Below, in pieces: positions 52,357 to 58,510 of a DNA stretch of 64,000 bases. Below the pieces are notes generated by a model. The model saw only the letters and a program-made list of their open reading frames with translations. It had not been told where the DNA came from and searched no databases. Every line of letters begins with the position of its first letter. Position 1 is the stretch's first letter. Source of the stretch: CAZAQB01 sp964487155 (GTDB taxonomy: Bacteria > Pseudomonadota > Gammaproteobacteria > Nitrococcales > Nitrococcaceae). The position numbers and the translations under genes were made by a program. The stretch covers positions 18,331 through 82,330 of the forward strand of contig CAZAQB010000002.1 of assembly GCA_964487155.1 (NCBI GenBank). The letters are read 5' to 3'.

Positions 52357-53376
52357 CTACTCGTCGTCGGTGCTCTTGCGGCCGCTGATGGTCTGGACCT
52401 GCTGCACGGCCTCCGGGGCCATATCCTGCAGGATGTCCATGAAATCCATGTGCACGAGCCGCTTCGCCCGCTGCAGCAGCAGCGGCACCGGGCTTGACGG
52501 CTCGTGGCTCTGAAAATACGCCATCACACGCTCCAGCGCTCGGACCGCATCTTCCCTGGAACGGATCTGGCCATCGGTGGAAACCGCCGCAGCCGCGGCG
52601 GGAATATTGCCTGGACCGGTGCCCTCACCCGCAGCGTCCGCTGGCGTGCCGTCGGGAGCGGGCGCGTCCTGGCGCTGGGCGAGCTGGTTGCCGAGCAGCC
52701 TTTCCATGTCGCCCAGCATGTGGTCCAGCCGGGCCAGGTCGGGCACGTCGTCGGGGGGCGCCTTGTCCCGGAACTGGCTCTCGATGGCGGCGAGATCCTC
52801 CCGGGCGCCGCGCACCGCGCCGGCGAGGGTCTCCAGCCCCTCGCGCTCCACCGCCGTGAAGGCAGCCGAGATCAGCGCCGGGGTGGGGGGGTCGCCCTCC
52901 TGATCGGCGGGCCACTCCACTTTGCCCTCGGCCACTTCGTGGTCGAACAGGCTGAAGCGGCCCACCGCACGGTCTTCCACCAGCACCGCGGTGCGCAACG
53001 GCTTGAGGACCTTGTAATACTCGGTGAGGTTGACCAGGGCGCTGCAGCGCTCGGCGGCATCGCCCTCATCCAGCAGCGGGTACAGCTCGTCCCACCAGGT
53101 CTCCAGCCAGCGGCGCAGCAGCCCCAGGGACTTGCAGAACGAAACCACGCCCTCGGTGTGCAGCAGGGCGGCGGCCAGGTACACGCCGACCCTCAGATCC
53201 CGGGTCCTCTCCAGGGCGCCGGCGGCCGCCTGCTGCAGCTCGCGCCAGTCGGGCTCCGCCTCCGGGTCGGCCCACTTGGCCAGCATATCAAGCTGGAAAA
53301 TCTCGCCGGCATCGTCGAGGTCGGCACCGCAAGGCGCCGAGGCCGAGACCTCGCCGACGAATCGCTCCAGTTCCAT
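52357..53376 (-). CDS. tssA: T6SS protein TssA
   Basis: The 339-residue protein has the N-terminal ImpA domain (SASAPCGADLDDAGEIFQLD, LRVGVYLAAALLHTEGVVSF, RWLETWWDELYPLLDEGDA). After an Ala/Gly/Pro-rich linker it ends in a helical region (REDAVRALERVMAYFQSHEP, SPVPLLLQRAKRLVHMDFMD) typical of short-form TssA. It coordinates priming and extension of the sheath. It is the first gene of the minus-strand T6SS run, 40 bp before tssB, with the divergent COMMD-like gene upstream. Confidence 0.93.
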   Translation of the reverse strand: MELERFVGEVSASAPCGADLDDAGEIFQLDMLAKWADPEAEPDWRELQQAAAGALERTRDLRVGVYLAAALLHTEGVVSFCKSLGLLRRWLETWWDELYPLLDEGDAAERCSALVNLTEYYKVLKPLRTAVLVEDRAVGRFSLFDHEVAEGKVEWPADQEGDPPTPALISAAFTAVEREGLETLAGAVRGAREDLAAIESQFRDKAPPDDVPDLARLDHMLGDMERLLGNQLAQRQDAPAPDGTPADAAGEGTGPGNIPAAAAAVSTDGQIRSREDAVRALERVMAYFQSHEPSSPVPLLLQRAKRLVHMDFMDILQDMAPEAVQQVQTISGRKSTDDE

Positions 53377-53671
53377 GACTCACACCCCCTCGCGCCAGGC
53401 AGCGCCCATCCAGGCGGTGCTTGGAATGACCCCAAATGTTTACGCATTATCGCGGATTGTCAAATCGGCAGGCGCTGCCGTCGGCGCCCGCCGCCCGAGC
53501 GGAAGGCCAGCTGGATTGATTTCGTGAGGAGCGGGGGGGGGCCGGCAAACCGCCCCGGAACCGCGTTTCGGACGGCGCTTGGCGCCAACTCCCGCTGCGC
53601 GGCGGCCAGGGTGGCCCTGGGCACCGCCCGTGCTACCTTGCCCGGTGCGCCGGCAAGGCTAAAGGTCTCCC
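53377..53671. promoter_or_regulatory. Divergent promoter region between tssA and the COMMD-like gene
   Basis: This 295-bp gap must hold the main T6SS promoter on the minus strand. A TTGACA box (complement of 53458-53463) is present, but the best -10 match downstream (AAACAT at 16 bp) is poor. The patch around 53436-53465 is A/T-richer than its surroundings. Next to the plus-strand start, CCTTGCCCGG-TGCG-CCGGCAAGG (53636-53658) forms a hairpin just before the ribosome binding site. No sigma-54 box was recognised. Confidence 0.4.
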
Positions 53672-54307
53672 ATGAACGACGCTGCAACCACCACGACTGA
53701 TGCCCCACCCCTCCACTGCTTCGGCGGCGCCCCGGCGCCGGGGCTGATCAGACAGGGCTTCCAGCACCTGGTGGCCCTGCCCGAGCATGCCGTGCGCGGC
53801 TTCTGGCCGGTGCTGGAGCCGGTGCTGCAGGATCCCCAGGGCACCGAGCACGGCGAACGGCTGCGGAGCGTCGCCCAGTACCAGGGGGTGGATCCGGGCC
53901 TGCTGGTGTCGGCGGTGCGAAGCTGCGATTACCTGCTGCGCCAGGCCGCCGCCATGGGGGTCTCCGCGGAGGACTTCCAGCAGGACCTGGAGCAGCTATG
54001 CGCTGGCAACCCGGCGCCGGTGCAGATGCTCATGCCCCGCTTCGAGCCCACCCGTGACTGGCTGCGCAACCAGATCCTGCTGGACACCCTGGCCGACCAC
54101 GGCAACGTGCTGCAGGAGGTCAGCTGGCGCGTCGACCAGGTGCATGCCTCCCACCGGGGAGTGAATCTGGACGCGCCGGTGGTGTTCCTGGGGCTGCGCT
54201 ACCGCAACGGGGACGACACCCAGGGACTCTCCCTGCAGCTCACCCCCGACAGCGTGCGGCTGCTGCGGGCCCTGTGCGACCAGTTCGAGGGGGGCCAGGG
54301 GGCCTGA
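53672..54307 (+). CDS. COMMD-like protein (HN domain plus COMM domain) next to tssA
   Basis: The 211-residue protein is not a standard T6SS component. Residues 22-140 look like a compact all-helical domain (QHLVALPEHAVRGFWPVLEP, GVDPGLLVSAVRSCDYLLRQ, GVSAEDFQQDLEQLC). Residues 147-207 resemble the eukaryotic COMM domain: LQEVSWRVDQVHAS, with the hallmark Trp152-Arg153, then APVVFLGLRYR, LSLQLTPDSVRLLRALCDQF. Length and domain order match COMMD proteins. This is by-eye similarity; the function is unknown. It is divergent from tssA and convergent (10 bp) with an NTF2-like gene. It has no signal peptide, so it is probably cytoplasmic. A weak AAAGG precedes the ATG. Confidence 0.7.
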   Translation: MNDAATTTTDAPPLHCFGGAPAPGLIRQGFQHLVALPEHAVRGFWPVLEPVLQDPQGTEHGERLRSVAQYQGVDPGLLVSAVRSCDYLLRQAAAMGVSAEDFQQDLEQLCAGNPAPVQMLMPRFEPTRDWLRNQILLDTLADHGNVLQEVSWRVDQVHASHRGVNLDAPVVFLGLRYRNGDDTQGLSLQLTPDSVRLLRALCDQFEGGQGA

Positions 54308-54317
54308 GGCCGCCGGC

Positions 54318-54773
54318 TCAGTCGCCTGACGCTGCCGGCAGGGCCGGGCGGCCCGCCAGGATCACCTCCACCAGGTACCATTGGCCGTCGCGCCGGGCGA
54401 GATGCAGCTCGGCGGGCAGGCGGCCGCCGGCGCTGTCCAGGGTGCCGGTGAGGGTGGCGGCATCGCCCCGGCGCACGTACTCCCCCATGGTGGCGCCCTG
54501 CAGGCTCGCCAGCTGGGCATTGCGGGCCACCGCAGCCTGGAAGCGGGCCAGGTTCACCGCCTGGCGGTAGGCGGGCGCCATACCCTGCCAGGCCCGCTCC
54601 ACGTCGCCCTCGGTGAGGGCGTTGACGAATTCCTCCGCCGCCGCGTAGACGCCTCCCTGGTCGCCCCCGCCGGTGTCGGTCAGGGGCCGGAACGCCAGCA
54701 GGTAGACCGCCAGGAAAATCGCCCCCACCAGCACCGCGCCGCCGGCGGTGATCACGATCATTTCCCGGTCCAT
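54318..54773 (-). CDS. Membrane-anchored NTF2-like protein, first of two paralogues
   Basis: The 151-residue protein has one N-terminal membrane helix (VITAGGAVLVGAIFLAVYLLAF) and an NTF2-like domain: AAAEEFVNALTEGDVERAWQ, GMAPAYRQAV, then LHLARRDGQWYLVEVILAGR and PAL at the end. The protein encoded at 61052 has the same plan and shares the AW-MAP-YR and AGRPAL signatures. The likely topology puts the domain in the periplasm. The ATG at 54773 has AGGAG eight bases upstream; upstream frame is repeat sequence. A T6SS link is inferred from position only; a role as an immunity or accessory protein is possible. Confidence 0.7.
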   Translation of the reverse strand: MDREMIVITAGGAVLVGAIFLAVYLLAFRPLTDTGGGDQGGVYAAAEEFVNALTEGDVERAWQGMAPAYRQAVNLARFQAAVARNAQLASLQGATMGEYVRRGDAATLTGTLDSAGGRLPAELHLARRDGQWYLVEVILAGRPALPAASGD

Positions 54774-54820
54774 GAGTGCTCTCCTGGGATCCAGTTCCCG
54801 GTGGAGGCCGAAGCCTCTGG

Positions 54821-54883
54821 CGGCTTCAGCCATTGCCTTGCCGGTCGCCCTGGAAGCGATCGCGGCTGAAGCCGCTCCCACGG
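54821..54883. repeat. Pseudomonas-like REP element
   Basis: CGGCTTCAGCCATTGCCTTG and the inverted GATCGCGGCTGAAGCCGCTC form an imperfect palindrome of the GAGCGGCTTCAGCCGCGAT type. A related element is at 56493. It lies upstream of the NTF2-like gene at 54318. Confidence 0.75.
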
Positions 54884-54895
54884 GCAGCGGCAACC

Positions 54896-55064
54896 CTAGC
54901 AGCCTGCCGGACTTAGGGGGTCGTAGCGAGGCGAGTGGGAAACGGAGGCGGTTTTTTCGCTCATTTGAGGAGAATAGTGGGCGCTATTTGACGAAAAGGA
55001 GCGGAAAAAGAGCCCCGTTTGCCGCCGCCGCAGTAGATCATCCCTAAGTCCGACAGGCTGCTAG
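54896..55064. mobile_element. MITE-like element with 19-bp inverted ends flanked by CTAG
   Basis: The left end CAGCCTGCCGGACTTAGGG (54900-54918) and right end CCCTAAGTCCGACAGGCTG (55042-55060) are inverted with one mismatch. The 161-bp element is A/T-richer inside and has no coding capacity. CTAG flanks both ends (54896-54899 and 55061-55064) and looks like a 4-bp target duplication. The right CTAG contains the stop codon of the DUF4150 gene. A non-autonomous relative of a DDE insertion sequence that targets CTAG is the likely source. Confidence 0.75.
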
Positions 55065-55465
55065 GGCATCACCAGCACTTTGGTCTGGCTGGGCGCCACC
55101 TGCATGCCGGCCGGCATGTTGGCGTTGCTGCCGTTGTGGCCGGTCATGGCGGTGAGGTGCTGGACCGGCTGGCCCTCCACCTTCACCTTGGCGCTGCCCT
55201 TCTTGTACTGCACCGGCCCCATGTTCATGCTCGAGACGACACCGCCGGCGGTGCCCGCCTCGTCCCCCTGGGAGCGGTTCATCTTGGACTTCTTGGTGAC
55301 CACTCCCGCACCGGAGAACTTCACCTTGGTGGACTCGCCGGTGACCTGGTTCACCATGCCGATGTTGGGATACGGAAGGGGTACTGGCCCCGCCGGTGTC
55401 GGCGTCTTGCAGGCGTCGGGGAAAGCGAACGTCTGGCCGCCGCCCTTGGTGGATGCAGGTAGCAT
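55061..55465 (-). CDS. PAAR-like DUF4150 protein (T6SS spike tip)
   Basis: The 134-residue protein fits the DUF4150 PAAR-like family: ASTKGGGQTFAFPDACKTPT, PLPYPNIGMVNQV, FSGAGVVTKKSKMNRSQGDE and GQPVQHLTAMTGHNGSNANM. Such proteins cap VgrG and sharpen the spike. There is no C-terminal toxin domain, unlike many DUF4150 effectors. It is the last of four genes of a DUF2169/pentapeptide/DUF3540/DUF4150 set on the minus strand. The stop codon TAG lies in the CTAG flank of the MITE-like element, so the natural C-terminus may have been changed. Confidence 0.88.
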   Translation of the reverse strand: MLPASTKGGGQTFAFPDACKTPTPAGPVPLPYPNIGMVNQVTGESTKVKFSGAGVVTKKSKMNRSQGDEAGTAGGVVSSMNMGPVQYKKGSAKVKVEGQPVQHLTAMTGHNGSNANMPAGMQVAPSQTKVLVMP

Positions 55466-55480
55466 GTCCGTTGGCCTCTC

Positions 55481-56410
55481 TCAACCCAGGTGGATCTTGT
55501 CGCCGCGGACCTTGAACGCCTCGCTGGCCCGGTACAGCACCCGCCGGGCCCGGGTCTGGACAGTGTCGTCCACCAGCTGGCGCAGGCGGCGGGTGCTGAG
55601 CTGGGTGAGATCCCGCACCCGGCGGTAGGCGTTGCCCAGGTCCTCCACCACGGTCTCGGCGCGGGTCTCCAGGCGTTGGGCGGTGACCACCAGCCGCTCC
55701 ACGCCCAGCTTCCAGCAGGCGCCCGTCCACTCAGCCCGCTCGGCCCGGCCACGAACCCGTCGCGCGCGGGCGTCCAGTTCGCCGGTATCGAGGTTGGTCG
55801 CATCCCGGTCCATCTCCAGGCGGCTGCCGGCTGCTTCGCGGCCGTTACCGACGATGGCACTGAAGCCGGTCTCGCCGGCCAGATCCACCCGCCGGGCGCG
55901 GGCCCGCACACTGCCCGCGGCGCTGAGGTTCAGATCGCCCCGGGTGGCGGCCAGCTCCACCTCGTCGGCCTCCAGGCGCAGGGAGCCGGTGCCCTCGGCG
56001 CTGCGATAGCTGAACAGCACGCTGCCGGCGGCATCCCGGACCCGGAGAGTGCCGGAATCGGGGTCCAGCTCCGCGGCTGCGCCGCCGGGGAGTTCCAGAC
56101 GCGCCGGTGTGGGGTCGGCGGCGATGACAGGAGCGGCTTCAGCCTCGATTCCCTTTGCCACGCCACCACTCGCCAGGGGACCGGGCACGAAATAGCCGGT
56201 CTCGGCACTCCCCAGCACCAGCACTTCGTCCCCGGCAGCGGGACTCCAGCCGGGCAGCGCCACCCAGCGGGCGGAAACCGGCTCCGCCCCGGGATCCGTG
56301 GCCAGCCTCAGCCGCAGCCGCAGCCGGCCGGCATCCACCGCGTGCACGACGCCGGCGCAGGGGCCACCGGCGCCGGCAGAGGGCAGGAACGCGCTGGGCA
56401 TGGCAGACAT
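55481..56410 (-). CDS. DUF3540 domain protein of the T6SS payload cluster
   Basis: The 309-residue protein has an OB-like N-terminal part (GVVHAVDAGRLRLRLRLATD, VLVLGSAETGYFVPGPL), a beta-repetitive middle (LRLEADEVELAATRGDLNLS) and a helical Arg-rich C-terminus. DUF3540 proteins occur with DUF2169, DUF4150 and pentapeptide proteins in T6SS loci and are thought to form spike-like or adaptor parts; the role is not proven. I chose the ATG at 56410, six bases after GGGAGG. Residues about 84-93 (KGIEAEAAPV) are encoded by a REP-like segment inside the gene. It ends 15 bp before the DUF4150 start. Confidence 0.8.
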   Translation of the reverse strand: MSAMPSAFLPSAGAGGPCAGVVHAVDAGRLRLRLRLATDPGAEPVSARWVALPGWSPAAGDEVLVLGSAETGYFVPGPLASGGVAKGIEAEAAPVIAADPTPARLELPGGAAAELDPDSGTLRVRDAAGSVLFSYRSAEGTGSLRLEADEVELAATRGDLNLSAAGSVRARARRVDLAGETGFSAIVGNGREAAGSRLEMDRDATNLDTGELDARARRVRGRAERAEWTGACWKLGVERLVVTAQRLETRAETVVEDLGNAYRRVRDLTQLSTRRLRQLVDDTVQTRARRVLYRASEAFKVRGDKIHLG

Positions 56411-56492
56411 GGACAACCTCCCGGGGCCATGGAGCCCTCAGTGCTTGAGTATGGATGCGGTGCGCGCGGCATTGACTGGCGATTGGCCCAAT

Positions 56493-56581
56493 CCCCGTAG
56501 GAGCGCCGTAAGAGCGGCTTCAGCCGCGATTGCTTTCCAGGCACGGCTCTGGGAATCGAGGCTGAAGCCGCTCCTACGGGG
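56493..56581. repeat. Pseudomonas-like REP pair
   Basis: CCCCGTAGGAGC (56493-56504) and GAGCGGCTTCAGCCGCGATT pair with the inverted AATCGAGGCTGAAGCCGCTC and CTCCTACGGGG (ending at 56581). It lies between the pentapeptide and DUF3540 genes and could separate their expression. Confidence 0.85.
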
Positions 56582-56607
56582 AGTGATGGCGGCGTGCGGG
56601 GCCTGAT

Positions 56608-58506
56608 TCACGGGTTCTCCTCCGGCGGCGGGCGCCAGTCCTCGGCGTGGGCCAGGTCCGGATCCGTGCCGGTGGCGCCCCGGGTGCTGGCCCCGTCCAT
56701 CCGCGCGCCCGTGGCGTCCAGCCGGTGGAGCACCGCCTGGGCCAGGGTGGCGCCTGAGAAATCGGCCTCCGCCGCCCGGGCCCGGGGCAGGAAGGCGTAA
56801 CTCATGGCCGCGCCACGGAAGCTGGCACGGCTGACGTCGGCGTCCGCGAATTCCGCGCGCTCCAGGCGGGCGCCGCTGAAATCGGCGCCGGCGGCGCTGC
56901 CGCCGTCGAAGCGGGCACATCGCAGGTCAGCGGCCCCCAGGCGCGCGCCTTCCAGCCGGGCGCCGGAGAAATCGGCGGTGATGGCCCGGGCCTGCCGCAG
57001 GTCAGCGCCCCCCAGGGCGGCTCCCCGGAACAGCACCTCCGTGGCGTTGCAGCCCCGCAGGTCGGCGCCGGTGAGATCGGCTCCGGTGAGATCGCTGCCG
57101 GCGAGGTCGCTGCCCGCCAGGCTGACGCCTGCGAGCCCGCACCCCTGGAGGCTGCAGCGCAGCACGGTGAGGCGCCCCAGCCGACAGCTGGTGAAATCCA
57201 CACCGTCCAGATCCGTATGCACCAGCTCGGCTCCGGAGAAATCCACCCGGCTCAGGGAGGCACCGTTGAGGTCGGCGTTGTCGAGGGTGGCGCCGGCCAG
57301 GGTAGCCCCGTCCAGAGTGGCTCCCGCCAGGTTGGTGCCGTCCAGGCGCGCCGCGGAGAGGTCCGCGCCGCAGAGATCGGCGCCCGAAAGGTCGGCATCG
57401 GTGAGGTCGGCACCGCGCAGCACCGCCTCGCGCAGGGCGCTGCCCGCGAAGTCCAGGCCGGCGAGGTTGCGGGAGCCGAGATCAAGGCGGTTGAGCTCGC
57501 ATTGCTGGAAAATGGTGCCCGTGAGATCGGCGCCGGTCACGGTGACGCCGGTGAGGTCGGTGATCAGCAGCTCGGCGGCCTCGAGGTCGGCCCCGGTAAG
57601 GTCCGCGTAGGCCAGGTCCACCCGCTCCAGGCTGGCGCCCGCGAGGCGGGCACGCTCCAGCCGGGCGCCCGCCAGGGTGGTGCCGCGGATGCGGGCCCCG
57701 CTCAGGTCGCGGCCGCTGAGCTGGGCCTCGGCGGCCCGGCAACCTTCCATGTCGATGCCTTCAACAATCGCCGGCCAGCCCTCAAGGCTGGACAGGTCCA
57801 GGGCCTTCAACACCGCTTGGCGCCAGCTGGCCCCGGCGAAGTCGCAGCTCTTGAGGGTGCAGGACTCCAGCCGGGCACCATCGAAGTCGGCATCTCCGGC
57901 GCCAGCCCGGCTGAGGTCGCACTGGGACCAGCTCGACCCGGCGGCGGCACTGCCGGAGAGGTCCGCCAGGCTGAGCCGGCAACCCGTGAAACGGGCCTCG
58001 CGCAGGTCGGCACGGGTGAGCAGGGCACCCTCCAGGTCCACCCCATCCAGCCGGGCCTTGCGCAGCAGGGCCTCGGTGAAGTCGGCCCGCGCGGCCCGCA
58101 CCGGCCGGGGCGCCGATGACTCCCTGACCTCGGCGTCCGCGTCGACGGATTCCGGCAACTCGGGGAACGCGTCCACGGTGGCATGACTGAGGTCGGCACC
58201 CCGCAGCATGGTTCCCTCCAGGCTGCCCCCCAACAGGCCCAGCCCGGCCAGGCGGGCACCGGTGAGGTCGGCCTCATCCAGGCGGCACTGGATGAAGGTG
58301 CAGTCCTCCAGGATCGCCTCCCGCAGCACCGCCGAACGCAAGTCGCAGGCGATCAGCCGCACCCCATCGAGCTGCGCGCCGCGCAGGTCCAGGCCGCTCA
58401 GGTCCAGGCGCAGCAGAGCCACATGGCGCACCGGCTGCCCGGCCCTGATCCGGGCCAGCAGACCCTCCCGGGACAGCATGGCGGGCTGGGTGTCCGCCTC
58501 CGCCAT
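56608..58506 (-). CDS. Large pentapeptide-repeat protein
   Basis: The 632-residue protein consists almost entirely of A(D/N)LxX pentapeptides from about residue 30 to 600, for example LRGADLTDADLSGADLCGAD. That predicts a long right-handed quadrilateral beta-helix with more than 100 repeats. The N-terminus (MAEADTQPAMLSREGLLARI) is short, and the C-terminus (DLAHAEDWRPPPEENP) is a tail with no toxin domain. It follows the DUF2169-pentapeptide gene by four bases. A structural spike extension, effector carrier or nucleic-acid mimic are all possible; the T6SS context favours one of the first two. Confidence 0.85.
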   Translation of the reverse strand: MAEADTQPAMLSREGLLARIRAGQPVRHVALLRLDLSGLDLRGAQLDGVRLIACDLRSAVLREAILEDCTFIQCRLDEADLTGARLAGLGLLGGSLEGTMLRGADLSHATVDAFPELPESVDADAEVRESSAPRPVRAARADFTEALLRKARLDGVDLEGALLTRADLREARFTGCRLSLADLSGSAAAGSSWSQCDLSRAGAGDADFDGARLESCTLKSCDFAGASWRQAVLKALDLSSLEGWPAIVEGIDMEGCRAAEAQLSGRDLSGARIRGTTLAGARLERARLAGASLERVDLAYADLTGADLEAAELLITDLTGVTVTGADLTGTIFQQCELNRLDLGSRNLAGLDFAGSALREAVLRGADLTDADLSGADLCGADLSAARLDGTNLAGATLDGATLAGATLDNADLNGASLSRVDFSGAELVHTDLDGVDFTSCRLGRLTVLRCSLQGCGLAGVSLAGSDLAGSDLTGADLTGADLRGCNATEVLFRGAALGGADLRQARAITADFSGARLEGARLGAADLRCARFDGGSAAGADFSGARLERAEFADADVSRASFRGAAMSYAFLPRARAAEADFSGATLAQAVLHRLDATGARMDGASTRGATGTDPDLAHAEDWRPPPEENP

Positions 58507-58510
58507 GGCC

